From positions 27,206,248 through 27,270,247 of the forward strand of contig OY987266.1 in the NCBI GenBank assembly GCA_963920665.1: 64,000 nt of DNA, in the 5' to 3' direction. The notes under the pieces were generated by a model that had not been told where the DNA came from, did no database searches, and worked only from the letters and a program-made list of their open reading frames with translations. Within the stretch, counting starts at the first letter, position 1. Each line of letters begins with the position of its first letter. Position numbers and translations under genes: made by a program. The DNA is from Straminergon stramineum. Its lineage: Eukaryota > Streptophyta > Bryopsida > Hypnales > Calliergonaceae. Of this stretch, positions 1 through 12,095 are shown in pieces.

Positions 1-236
1 CACATACCTCATCTTTTTCAACTTACTGATGGAAACACAAAGTGCTGCTACACAACTGTACAGTGTAACACATCTTCGCCTAGAACCTGCCGGGGAAACT
101 GACGATAAAGAGATCTAACCTAGATCAGGAAGAAGACAATAGCAAACACTTCCGCATCGGCATCTGTAATTAAGCAGGGAGGTCATTAATACTCTGGTGC
201 AGCATAAAATGCCCTGGACCAATTTTAAACTGTGAC

Positions 237-3200
237 TTAAAGGACATCGATAACCTCAAGATCTGAAGGCAGCCCTACCTTCAGAAGCAAAGGCGCTGAG
301 GCTGGACTATTCTCATCCCTGTCAGACAGCAACTCTTTCCCCAAGGCCAGAAGCTCTTCAGCATCCGAAACCACTGCAGAAGCTGGGGCGATAGTAACAG
401 CTGGTAGTCCAAGACGCTGTCGAAGCTCATGGAGTGGCGGCAGTGTGACTTCGCCTTGAGTCTGATAAAATAACCCTCGTTAAAGCTATTAAAACGCACT
501 AGTTCATTCTTCACGAAATCTGGTGAAAGCCAGAAAGAACATAAGAGTGCTGCAAAATTATGGGGTTCTTTAATGATGACGGCAACCATGTGGCAAGTAA
601 ATCCACGACATAACGAAAGGAGTCAACAGGCTCTCAGCACCGATGATGGCACGAGCCTGAGACCTGATCATCGTTACTACACACCGATATGACAACAAAC
701 ATGCATACCTTCCTGTCCGACAAGGGTGAGCGCCCTGGAGATGCTTTGGAGGTGTCCAGGTCAGTAGTTTTAAAACTACTTGCTGGGGACAGAAGCGCTC
801 GCTTTGCAATTTCATCCTCTGAGAAACATCAAATAAGCATCACCTAAGCATGCTTCTCACTACCGAAAACATACATTATCCGTGCTCCCAATTTATTGTT
901 TTGATTTAATTGTTATGAACTTTTAACCCTCGGTGGATTATGAATGTTTTAAAGAGCCTACTGCCGGAGCTACACAAAAAGGATGATATAAATCCAAGTA
1001 TCTTGAAAAAGCAATCTTTATCTATTCTTCAGCAATGACTAGCTTGGACACTCAACGCCTTCATTATTTTTTGGCATCATTCTGAATCAGTTCATGCAGG
1101 GATGGGAAGAAAAGGAGAACTTGCACAAATGAAGATAAATGTCAAGATTCCTTTCCTGCGACAATTTCATTTGCCAAAAAAGCTGCAAATCTACATTCCT
1201 ACTCTACCAGAGACTCCTACCTGTTAAGATGAGGATAATCTATTTGTGCATGTAAATGACGACCTTACATCTTCCACACACATTCCAAACTGCTATTATA
1301 AAACTCCACCAGGGAAAGCTTTATGTGCGATTTTGAAAAAAAATGTGAACACCAACCTTCATTTACAAGCCACCACACGTCACCAAATGTAGATTTGCCG
1401 TCATAACCTCCTATCAGTAAAAACCTCGGACCGATGCGAGTCATAGTGTGGTATGCCCTTGCCGGTGGTGGCTCATTACTCACTGATAATCTCTTCCATT
1501 GCACCGTTGCTGTAAAGGAAAGATGAAATCATAAATCTAACTCCTTTGAATGCATGCTCTAAAGTGACAAATTGAGCTGCGCAACAGGACGTTCACATAC
1601 CTCGATCAAGGATAACGCAGTCGTTGTGATAGATGTCATAACGTGTAAGCCAACCACCAGTTCCATGGCCACCAAAAACCAATAACTGGAGTGAAGAAAG
1701 TCAAAGAACAGATCATGTTCAAGCACAAATCTGAAGCAGTATATCCACAAACCTCGAAATTACCGATTATAGATGACACAAGAGCTACAAAGAATAACGG
1801 ATACATTCGAAAGCATCATTACTGGCTGCGAGAATGTGCACACCTGAGATCCACCTGCGGTGGTAGAATGGCCACAACGAGGTGCAGGCCCATAACCAGG
1901 CAGCTTTAATTGCGTCCAGGCCGGTGGCTCGTTTTCTTCCTTCCACAAATAAGACAAACAACCTCAGACATGGCGCAGAAAGTGCACAATGTCAATATCA
2001 AGCAAGCGAACACTAGCAAAGCAACCCTAAACAACATCATTATGTTGCAAGGAGACACAGTTATCTGTAGACAGTGCACTACGCCGTGAAGTTTTGGACC
2101 TTTAGCTAGACCTGCAAATCATATACCCGACGAGAGGGATGCGATTCCAAAACACTAAAAGTCAGTACAAGAGGCTCAACCTTCGTCGAAGAGGCCTTTC
2201 AGTGCCCATAGGTCGCCCATAATTGGCCCACCACCTCCTGCAAGACCCAAAGCGCCCAGCCACGACCATGAAATAAACGATCAAGATCACTTCTAGCTAG
2301 CAAGAATTCAGAAAACGACCAGTGTCAACATGAAACTAAACAGGCACACATTCATGGGCTAGTGGAAGAGTCAACCTCGGCCACCAAAGATGAGCATTCG
2401 CTTCTCAACCATGGTTGCGCTGTGGCCACATCGAGGAGCTGGAGCAGGCCCTGCTATTTGCAGAAGAACCCATTCTAAAGACACTGCAGGGTTCCAGAAA
2501 ATTAACGAGCTCGGTTAGCAAGGATTATTGCTGCAAAAAATTCCTCTTTGATGATAAAATAGAAGAAAATCAAAAAGCTGATATTACTTAAGGACGCAAT
2601 CAACTAACTTAAGGTGTCCAGAGACGTACTCGTATCAAGCACATAGATGTCGGATAACCACTTTGTGCCATCCCAACCTCCATATCTGCATATTTTCGGA
2701 TAGTCGCTTAGGAACTCAAGGTAAGCAAAGACAAGAACCTTGCGAAGAAAGAATGCGTGCTCTCGTTCGGTAAAAAACTATACAAATGGTGTGGGAGACT
2801 TACATCACTAACTTGCCGTTGCCGACAGATGCTCCGGCTGCAAAATCTCTAGCTGGAGGAAGGCTACCGTAGCCACTGAGCTCAACCCACTGCCATGTTT
2901 CTTTATCGACCGGAAAAAAATGCCAACAGTATCAACCCAAGTACCCAGGAGACGAATTCCACTGCGAATTGAGCAAAACAAAATCAACTAAATACATAGA
3001 TTCACGTCTGCATGGTACTCCTATGTTGATGGCATTGTTATAATTAAAGTAGAAACAAAGAGGTCACAGTTAACTCATAAAAAAGTCCTCAGCTTACCAG
3101 TATCCAGCATCCAAAAATCTCCTAGTCTGCACCAGCCGAACCAGATTCTCACTCAATACGAGAAATGATCGACAACATCCAACACGTGCAGAAGCAACTT

Positions 3201-4409
3201 GACAAATTCGATTCCTCAAATATCTGACTACATTAACTCGTAACAAGCATGCTAACTCCGCTTGGACATGCTCAAACGACCACAGGTCCGGAAGTCTCGC
3301 CTAATCCGTTTTACGAGACTAAAGTTTAACTAGACCACTAAAGTATAATGCCAAGAAGCGTGAGCTTGGTCACATTTGCGAAAACGAGCATGCTAACTCG
3401 TAGGTTTACGTTTCGATCATGCACTCATTCCAAACAAGTTATCCATATGTATGGAGCGGATAAAAGCTAAAGTGCTAGTGGAAACTGCAATTTGTGCATT
3501 CAATTTGAGCATTCATCCATGAGACTGCTGAAGCTCCTAAAGAGTGCAACCTCTTCCAAACCGGAATCACAAAGACAAGCAGCAGGGGTGGGGATCGAAC
3601 CGCTTACGGCCATATCGACCACCAAAGATGAACATGTTACAATCCACAGCAACAGCGACATGGAAGGCACGTGGACTAGGTCCCACCAGAACTCCTTCCT
3701 CAGCGGTACCTGTACATTCGGGCTGAAACCACAATTTGTTTTCTGCAGCATGCGAAAATCGAACAAGTGTCAACGGTGGAAAACTCAGATTGCAGGGGAT
3801 GTGACATTCAGCACTACGGATACAAAGGGAATGTGCTTCCGTATTTAATTCAAGAATTACTACAGTTGCTGAAACTGATCAAAACGTTTCGGTAAACATT
3901 CTTTCGCGTACCGAAGGGTCGAATTACTGCCCTACACATCTGCAGACACGAAGCCAATAGCAGAACATGGCGCACACAATACCCGATTGCAAGTGAAACC
4001 AGCGAGGCAACATTCCATGGTAGTACCTACCAATGTCGAGCACGTGAAGATCGTGAAGAAAACTTTTATCAAAAAGCCCGCCGAAAACCACCACCCGGTT
4101 GCCCTTCACGCGAACGGCCGAGTGTCCACTGCCAGCAGCAACCCCAGCAGGCGAATCAGGCCGAATTCTCGACCCAGGCATCCGCACAGTCCAGGGTCAA
4201 AGCCGAATGCAATCACAAACAATCACGAGACCTAATGCAAACTTTCCTCTCACATGAACAGAACCGAGAATACCAACCAACCTCAGCATCGCACAAATTC
4301 CGGGAAACAAAGAAGGGCGGTTGATTAGGAGAGGAAGGCCTTGAGCGCACCTGCGAAGGGATGGCGGATCGCCAGTAAAATCGCCAGGTCCACACTGCAC
4401 CCATTTCAT
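237..4409 (-). CDS. Six-kelch-repeat beta-propeller protein, 13 exons, 449 aa
   Basis: Exons (transcript order): 4351-4409, 4031-4167, 3601-3742, 3098-3126, 2804-2900, 2630-2685, 2376-2483, 2181-2237, 1844-1935, 1601-1685, 1357-1509, 709-818, 237-461. Phases agree at every junction; total 1,350 nt. Seen: six kelch blades with double-Gly motifs ([52 protein letters not shown]) in residues about 30-335, then a non-kelch tail of about 110 aa with a [12 protein letters not shown] segment. The blade order, the GDLWALKG and GDVWWLV signatures and the tail resemble the plant 'galactose oxidase/kelch superfamily' group typified by Arabidopsis At1g51540; no catalytic oxidase features are visible, so a protein-binding scaffold is the likely role (inference). 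The ATG at 4409 is the first in-frame ATG of the opening exon. Weakest points: the donor after 3601 (GTTCGA) and the purine-rich acceptor before 1935. Positions 1-236 are the presumed 3'UTR. Confidence 0.9.
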
Positions 4410-4870
4410 CTTGGAAACCGACCAGCACAACAGAAACACGCGCAATCTCCACAATTCCGAATCTCGCGCGCAGGGCAGAGGGTAGCTCCCTCCACGAAAA
4501 CCCTAGTTCAAGAATCCGGGAGCACCACCTTCGGAATAACAGAGCAGAAAAGGCGAAAGCCAAGCCAAACCAAGCCCACTGCGAGCGAGAATGGAGCATG
4601 AGCGTGCTTCACAAATTCAAACCTGAGCTGGTCCATACGAATGATCCCCGCCTGCCCAATATGAAGGTGATGGCAAAACTACGACAAAGCCTGCCGTGGA
4701 GCGACGGCGAGCCTCAGCGGGTCAAAGGCCTCGTCCCTAAGAGCCGGGCACGCTGCCCCAGTGCCCCCGACCCACGCCAAGCGTCCAGATCAGCAGTGCT
4801 GGACGGGAATTTTTTGGTTTTCTTGGTGGAAGCGCGACACGCCGGTACCCTAGAATTCAAGGAGTTAAGA
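4410..4870 (-). promoter_or_regulatory. GC-rich 5' flank of the kelch gene
   Basis: About 460 bases noticeably richer in G+C than the AT-rich tract beyond 4870, directly upstream of the kelch start codon. It probably holds the 5'UTR and core promoter. No TATA box or other specific element could be assigned. An ORF at 4598-4918 (+) has no recognisable domain and is not called. Confidence 0.4.
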
Positions 4871-6867
4871 CGTATAGACCATCCATTCTTCACTCATGCG
4901 CAATACTGTATTGCATAAAATTAGTAAAATTCATCCAAAGATTGGCATTCTCATATTTCTTAAAGATACTTTTGGCGAATTCTAACATATACTCTACTTC
5001 TTTTCTAGTTTAAAGGGAGCCAAATGAATTTGGAATTAATTAAGATTTTGGTGATAATTTGCTAAGAAAATTTCTAGTATGAAGAAGGGGCAAGGATGTT
5101 AATTTATAATAGGAGACAACTTTCAAGAGAGTGGAGCACTAAGTGAAATCTTTGAGGAAACAATCTTCATTCAACATAAAGACCTTTTATTTAATTCAAA
5201 ATTGGACATCCAAGATTTGGATTGATTATGAATTAAGATCTTTGTGGGTTTTGTTTTTTATTATCACTCCACAAGAGATCTCTATGATAGGTGCCAACAC
5301 TGCAAAACAACATTCAGAGCATCTCTAGTAAGAAAAAATGAAATAGAGTGTCATAGCTACAACTTGTTTGCTATTTGAGGTGATCAATTGGTGAATGACA
5401 CGTGGGAAACTTGAAATGGCAACAACCTTGAGTGATCTAGATTGTTGAAAGTTGGGCGGTCCAAAGAGCTAGGAATTCCCCACTAGCATACAATGGTGGG
5501 CTACAATTGGGCAACAACTTGCCTTTGTCATGGTTTTTTGGCCTAAACTTTGATTAAAATGAATGTGCCACCTGTAGCATGGCCACCAACACCCACCCCA
5601 AAATTGCAACTTGACAAACTAATGAGCCACTATGGAGATAACTAATTGAGATATTTAAAGCCTAAGACAAATTTGGAGTTTTGCCTAAATTGTCTAGAAT
5701 GAAGATTGTCAAGGTAATAAAAAGTAGATAGGTGGGGTTCACCAAAGGTGAGAATGGATGGGAAGAGAGATGGGTAAGGTGAGGGCTAAGGTGGACAAGG
5801 ATGAGAATCTAATGGGCACAAATATGAGCTAAAGCTGGAAAACTCCAAAGACAAAGGGAACATAAAAGATCATAAATTAAGGCAAAATATAGAAGAATAC
5901 AGAGCTTAAAATATGTTCAAATTATGCATTCTATGCAAAATACATGAGACTTTCTTTTTTTACACCTTCAGTATAAGTTAGAGTAAACAATTGTTGCACC
6001 CTCCTTTAAGCTCTAAATCCTTAAAACTTCTTTGCTACGCAACTATTTAGTAGGTGTCCTTTGGATCACATATTATTTTAAAACTAATTGGAACTTAGAT
6101 TGCCAAAATACTTTTGTAAAGTAAAAAATTTACAAGGACAAAGAATCCAAGAGTAATTTGGTCATGAGCTGGCATGACTATTTATACTATACATAGCTAT
6201 TAATAGAAAAAGTGAATCTTAGGTAAACAATCTTCCTATCTCTTTTAGGATACATGTCTAAAGATTAAACAAGATGTATTCACTCTTACTACTTCAATGC
6301 TTTATTTATATCACAAACTACATTTATTTTATGAGATTCATCTCAATGGTTGCATCACAAATTGGTGAAAATTAGCCACTTAAATAATTAATGTTCAAAG
6401 ACATTCCTACAATTATCTCCATGCAAATAGAAAGGTGAGGAATTCCTTCTAAGATGAGCTTGTAGTATTATTCTTGACAACTTGAGAAGGAAGGACCATA
6501 AAAGTTAAAGAAAAAGGAGGGAAAAGGAAGGAAAAAAACTAAAGGGAAGGAGAGTAAGAAGGGGGAAGGTCCATGGATCTATGTATGAGTTTGTCTTAGG
6601 CAATATTTTTTTTGGAAATAAATTTTCACCACTTTGCTACAAAGAAAACAACAAAAAATCTATTTCTTGTAATGAAAATTTAATTTAATTTTGTACAAAA
6701 TAGTGAGATTCTTACTGAATTTTGAAACCAATAACCAAATTTTACATACATATTATCAAGGTTTCATGTAAAGTGGTCTACATCTCATTTAGAAATTGCA
6801 AGTTTGAGCCATTCAAATTTTCTTGTACAATGTGGATTATAATTGGCATATTTTGGTAAGCATATTG
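4871..6867. other. AT-rich intergenic tract
   Basis: No gene-like reading frame, splice-site series or recognisable domain on either strand. Purine-rich runs occur near 6480-6570. Probably old, unrecognisable repeat DNA. Confidence 0.5.
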
Positions 6868-7536
6868 TCATGGCATCCTTAAGCAATCCAAATCACACAT
6901 ACCAAATTTTAGTTTCAAAAAACCAAAACTCCATTTCTAGTTAATTTTTTTATTTAATATTTATGGTTTTACATGATAATTCATTGACAAACATTGGTGA
7001 TGAATTTTTCTAATTCAATTTCATAGATATGTAGGGAACATCCATACACACATGTTTTATATTAAAACACCCCCTTAAGTAACAAGAATATTGTCTATAA
7101 AGAGTTCAATGTGAGGTGTCATATTACCCAACTTTGTAAAATAGATGTCTCTATATTTTAACTAAAATTTGGCAAAGTTATTGTACCATCATGCTCAAAT
7201 GTACAAAGCTAGTTATAGTGTAAGGGTCACATAGCAAAATTTAGTGAAAATATAAAGATTTCTATTTCACAAAGTTTAGTCATATGACACTTCATATTGA
7301 ATTCTTCATAGACAATATTTTTGTTACTTAAGGGGGTGTTTTCTAATATGAAACATGTACATATGGATGTTCCCTACATATCTATGCAATTGAATTAAAA
7401 AAATTCATCACCAATTGTTTTCAATAAAATATTATGTAAAATCATAAGAATTGACTATTAAAATTCACCAAAAATAAAATTTTACTTTTTTGAAATTAAA
7501 ATTTGGTATGCTTGATTAGGATTGGGTAAGGATTGA
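6868..7536. repeat. Long foldback inverted repeat, arms about 300 bp
   Basis: The left arm (about 6868-7173) and right arm (about 7234-7536) are reverse complements with scattered mismatches. Matched landmarks include CATAGATATGTAGGGAACAT, ACACCCCCTTAAGTAACAA, CATACCAAATTTTA and GGTGATGAATTT. The loop is about 60 bases (7174-7233). It looks like a foldback transposon or MITE; no target-site duplication was identified because the outer ends fade gradually. Confidence 0.8.
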
Positions 7537-7599
7537 GTAATATTTATACAGGATGAAAAATGTCAATTTTATTCATATATTATGTACAATTCTTTGAAT

Positions 7600-8444
7600 G
7601 GCTCCAATTGACAATTCGTAAATGAACTGTAGCCCACTGTACTGTATATATCACCAAGTATCACCAAAATAGCACATGAGTAACGAAGAAGTAGCTGGCT
7701 ACTTCCCCGAAATGATACGGAGTAAAAGTAACCCACTGGTCTTGGACTCTTGTGGGAGGAGGAAGGTTCCCGGGGCATGGTGTTCGCCCCAGTCGCAGCG
7801 GGCGTCGCGGGTGGAAAGAGCAGCAACGGCTCCAACGGTTGCACGTCCAAAGCGTCGTAAAATGCGGAGGAAGCTAAACCCAACACCTACGACTGGGTAT
7901 GCACGTCAAAGGGTGCAATTATGCACTGCAGCGGGGCCCATCGCCATCTCCATCTAACTTCGCTCGATTTGGAGTTCTGGGCCAAAGCTCCTGTCGTCTG
8001 GCAGGCGCAGGCAAGCGCAGGCACTGGAAGATAACTACAATACTCTTAAAGACTCCCCTAGTCCCCTGCCTGCTATTCCTGCTTCTCCTGGTCCTGCCAG
8101 GTGTAAGCTAAGCGTGAGCTATGTTCTTCTCCTCATTCATAATCATTACAGTAACTTAGTATGCACTTGTCCTCCAGCGCCGTGCATCTGTTTTGAGTGC
8201 TTGCTGAGCTGCTAACAGCAACTGCAGCGGAAGTTAAGACCAATTGACCCCCCCCCGCCCGCCTTCCTTGTGTTCGCATTTCCCTCTCTGTGTCTGCCTC
8301 CCTTCTTCCTCTTTGGGTTCTCGTCGTTTCTGTTCTGCCCTCTTTCTTCTCCTGCTTGGCCCCCCGGCTCTGCTGCTTCCACTGTCCTTGCTTCCTCCGT
8401 GCCCTTCTGGGCTTCGGCCGGGATCGCCGCTGGCTCGCTCTCGC
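7600..8444 (+). promoter_or_regulatory. Promoter and leader region of the GH17-like/X8 gene
   Basis: Base composition rises sharply near 7700 and the last 250 bases before the start codon are pyrimidine-rich (runs of CCCTCT, CTTCCTC, TCTTTCTTCTCC), typical of a plant 5'UTR. Several overlapping ORFs on both strands here have biased composition and no domain, so they are treated as leader, not genes. No TATA box could be fixed. Confidence 0.45.
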
Positions 8445-10591
8445 ATGGCGACCCCCTGTGCCTCGTTGCCCTTTGTCGTCGGCCTCCTCTTTCTGCTGCT
8501 GCTCCAAGCTTCAGGTCAGTTCCGTTTCCAAACTCCCTTTGAATCCATGGCTTGGTCCCCCTCGGAATCGACATCCCTGACTGGATGCCTGTCCTGTCCT
8601 TCCCCTCGGTCGGTCTCATGCTGGGAGATCTTATCTGCGACGATACCTCACCATTCCTCCAGTACTACTTTAATGTCGCACAGTCCTGAACATTACTTTC
8701 ACATTTAGGTCTAGTGCTTCAAGATCTGGTCGGATAGGATTTCACCTGCCTGCATTGTGGTACACTTTGAAACTACACTTGCCATCGTTCTAGAGAGAGC
8801 TTTCGTATCATTCGTAAGGTCGTTCTTCAACGACGTAGGTGAATGATTTTGAATTTGGCCTCCCAGGATGTACAGGCAGGCAGGCTCCGAGTTCCGTGTC
8901 CCTACTTAATCCCTGCTGCGATTTACCAGATTTAATGAGTACCGAAATCAAGAGATGGGGATCCACGGCCGCTGGGCTAGAACTACCTGGCAGACCTCCA
9001 CGTTTGCTGTTCCATGTTGCTTCTGGGTGTGAGATGCGACCGGGTCAGCAAGCTAGTATTCTAGGCCTGTACCCAGCCTGGGTGAGCTACAGAGTGCGCA
9101 GGGCATCTGGTCTGATTGGTGCTTATGCTCCTTCACATTTGTAAGGTAACACGTGCCCGTTGTGCAGGAACTGCGGAAGCTAGTATCTTGGAATTCAGTC
9201 ACAGAAGTGCTAGAGAGAAGGTGTCAACTCCAGATGAGGTCGTCAGGCTGCTCAAGGATCGCGCAATCACAGTACTCTGGTTATCTGATGCCAATCACTT
9301 GATTCTTAGGGCTTTGGGAAATTCTTCTATCAATGTGATCGTTGGGGTTCGCAATACCGAGCTGGAAGATTTGGCAGGAGATTCAAACAATGCTCGTGTC
9401 TGGGTTGAGCGGAATATTTTGCCTTTCGTTGGGGGAACGAACGTCACTGCTATCGCTGTGGGGGACGAGTCTCCTATTCGAACTCTTCCGCTCACAGTCA
9501 AGCAGGTGCAGGTCATGCGGAACCTGCACAAATCCTTGTCGAAAGCCGAGCTCGACTTGAGAATCGAAGTGTCCTCCCCTCGGTCTTTGTCCTTTCACAG
9601 CAGTAAGCTTTCTTTTGCTAGTTTGAAATCCACTAGGACTCCGGATGAGGAGTTTGTTCTGAGCTTCAACGAGAATCCGGCGAAGCACAGACGGCTCGCA
9701 GATGATAGAGGCTTCGTTTGGTGCGTGGTGAGGGATGGTGCGAATGTTTATGACGTTCAGGCCGCTTTGAATTGGACTTGTGCTCGAATAAACTGTAAAA
9801 CAACAGAAGTGGGAGGCACGTGTTTCTACCCTAACACTATCTGGGCTCATGCCTCATGGGCTTTTAACGCCTACTATAATAGTATGAATGGAGCTCAAGA
9901 CTCTTGCAACTTTTCAGGCACTGCTTATGTCTCCTCCAGCGATCCGAGTAAGGACGTCTTCTCTGCTCTGCTATTGCCCGCGTTTAGTGTTGTCGGTGTA
10001 CGCTCTTGCCCTTGAATCGTGGAGAGCTCAAAGATCATTAAGCATGAGCGGTCAATTTTAATTGGAAAGGCATACATGCATGCGTAGTGCACTGACTATG
10101 TTTAACGGAATTGCAAATCTAGCAAGCTTAGTGGTGCCGTCTACTTGACCTAACTTCATGTTCCATGTACTGACCAGGTTCGGAGACATGCTTCTATCAA
10201 GGCACAAACAGGTACTCGTTATTCTGATTTGTTAAGCCGCGTGGCTATTCCTGACGTAAATCTGACAGGCAGCTTGTTGGTTAGAGTTTTACAATTCACA
10301 GGAATATCACCATCCTGTTACCTAATCGTTCTCTTCGCTGCTGTTTATTTTGTGAGTGGTCGAAGCCGTGGCACAGAATGCCACATCCGTGTAGTGACCA
10401 CGGGCTGAGTCATTCTATGCTTTATCTGGTTCTCTTGGCGAGTTTTGCAAGTTTTCTCACTCAATTCCACTCATTGCTACTTGTGCAGCGCCTTGGCTGT
10501 TTTAAGCAATGCCTGTGTGCATGGACGGACAGTTGCTCTTTCCATCGCAACCTCCATTTTCGCGTACTTGCTAGTGCTAGTGATTTTGTAG
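8445..10591 (+). CDS. GPI-anchored callose-binding-type protein: truncated GH17 segment plus X8 (CBM43) domain, 328 aa
   Basis: Exons 8445-8514, 9168-9947, 10178-10211, 10489-10591; all GT-AG, phases agree, 987 nt. Seen: signal peptide (residues 1-23, hydrophobic core GLLFLLLLQAS); residues about 45-166 match the first half of a GH17 beta-1,3-glucanase (VIVGVRNTELEDLA, WVERNILPF, AIAVGDES, RIEVSSPRSLS); residues 207-292 are a complete X8 domain (FVWCVV, TCFYPNT, HASWAFNAYY, TCFYQGTN) with six Cys at 209, 228, 233, 242, 270, 288; residues about 300-328 end in a hydrophobic tail (FAYLLVLVIL) like a GPI signal. Known: X8 domains bind beta-1,3-glucan, and plant GPI-anchored X8 proteins can sit at callose-rich plasmodesmata. 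Odd: the GH17 opening and the whole second half with the nucleophile Glu are missing, so hydrolysis is unlikely; only Glu124 of the VG(N/D)E motif remains. Reading through the third exon's donor would stop after RYSLF and lose the anchor. A continuous ORF to 10015 hides the donor at 9948, but using it would forfeit Cys288. Confidence 0.88.
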
Positions 10592-12022
10592 ATGCTAGCC
10601 GATATCAACAGCATCATTCGTAGCGTGATACCATTTGCTGTTTCGGCCACCCTAAATGGATGAGATGTATCCAACCTAGGTAATTCTTTCCGATTATGTC
10701 TTATTGAAGTTGAGAAGTCCCAGGGCTCAGTGTTCAGTGCAGCTACAAAAGAGGCTGCGTAAGGCCTGCTTGGTGAAGCAATGCTCGGTGTGTTAATAAA
10801 GGGAGAGCGGGCTTCTAGGCCATTGTGGTGGAGATCAGTTTATCTGCCAGATCAATTTGTTCTCGAGGTTTCTTGTATCTAGTTTCTTGCAGATGGAGCA
10901 AGCATGAGTTCTCATGTCAACAGGAAGTGAAAATTCTTAGAATTACTGCTTTAGGAAAGTTTCCTCCAACAGTCGAGCATTCTGGAAGTTATCAGAAGCG
11001 AATTGAGAGTTGTATATACCCGATGAAATATAATCTGGCTACGTATACGATTGTAACATATTGATTTTGTACCGCATTTGTACTGAGGTGAGTCCTTTTC
11101 TCTGCGATGAAATCAGTCTTGAATCACATCTAATGGTAAAGCACACAAGGTGTGCGATCGATATTATTACGTGGATAGACTAGCATTGACGATGTCTTCA
11201 TTCGGGACTCCCAGACCCTGTGACAGTACGAGCGTTATACGGAGTACTTTTTGAAGACCCTCAGGTAGTCGCCATAGTGGGGAGGTGAGATGGTAAAGTC
11301 CATTCCCAGGCCAAACATTGAAGCCTATTGTCCATGACGTCAACAAAATTATCTGCTACATGTGCGTATGTTTTTCAAATTATGAATTCTGAAGCTATCA
11401 AGCTTTTCAACTAAGTGTTGCCGAGACTCGTGATATATTTACATTGTAGACCCCGACTTGTGATGTGGCCTAACTCTGGAAGAGAAGCATGGTAGCGGAC
11501 GTCTCTTGACGTATCCAATGCACCTGAACAGTAGCATTTCTACTTGGGTGTGTACTCTGATTAATTTGAAAGTTCGACTACGTCAGCATCAAATGTTTCC
11601 TAACATCTGAGAATTCAGCGTTCCGAAGACAGTGGTTTGTGATGCGGAGAGCTTAATGCCGTTCGAGAAGAACAACTGTGTTGGGAGCGGGCCTGTCAAC
11701 TCCATTAGGAGCATTATTTTGGGGTCGTGGGGATAGTTCTTTCAATTTTTATGCTCAACTGGTAGACCTCCTGATGAAGGATCTGCTCTAAAATTACAGG
11801 TTTTCAGCTTAAAACCCGGTTTCGAAATTTCGATCGCCTGAGCTGCTTGCCTGATAGTGGAAAGGAGACTCCTCGAGTTCAGAATGCCCTAGTGCCCGCC
11901 GAGAGAGAATGAAAGACGGGCTACATACTGTGTTTCATCATGTTTAAAGTCATCTCTGATAACCCAGAGAAATGTGAGAAGAGAGCCTGATTTTAATTTT
12001 CCATGGCGATCAGAAGCACAAT
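10592..12022 (+). other. 3' flank of the GH17-like/X8 gene
   Basis: Mixed-composition DNA with no coding signal. An AATAAA at 10795-10800 lies about 200 bases after the stop codon and is a plausible polyadenylation signal. Gene-like composition persists to about 12000, then gives way to AT-rich repeats. Confidence 0.4.
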
Positions 12023-12095
12023 TAGGGGGCGTCAGGGTCGGGTTTTGAACTGGGTATTGAAAACTTAGTTCAAAACCCGACCCTGACGCCCCCTA
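12023..12095. repeat. Perfect 29-bp inverted repeat with a 15-base loop
   Basis: Left arm 12023-12051 and right arm 12067-12095 are exact reverse complements; the core is GGGGGCGTCAGGGTCGGG, much richer in GC than its surroundings. The loop is 12052-12066. There is no T-run after it. It could be a MITE relic, a small-RNA hairpin or a recent fold-back duplication. Confidence 0.9.

Noticed and set aside
3590..3605. GGTTCGATCC on the minus strand resembling a tRNA B box
   Set aside because: It is at an exon/intron border of the kelch gene with no tRNA cloverleaf upstream.
4598..4918. 106-codon forward ORF upstream of the kelch gene
   Set aside because: No domain and no splice partner; GC-rich promoter DNA gives such ORFs by chance.
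7676..8708. Several overlapping ORFs on both strands before the X8 gene
   Set aside because: Biased composition (Ser/Pro/Leu or Arg/Glu-rich), no domain; explained by the pyrimidine-rich leader.
9383..9850. 155-codon antisense ORF
   Set aside because: Shadow of the GH17-like/X8 exon on the other strand.
9168..10015. Reading the X8 exon as one ORF to the stop at 10015
   Set aside because: It loses the last conserved X8 cysteine and the GPI tail; a GTAAGG donor at 9948 and the exons at 10178 and 10489 restore both in phase.
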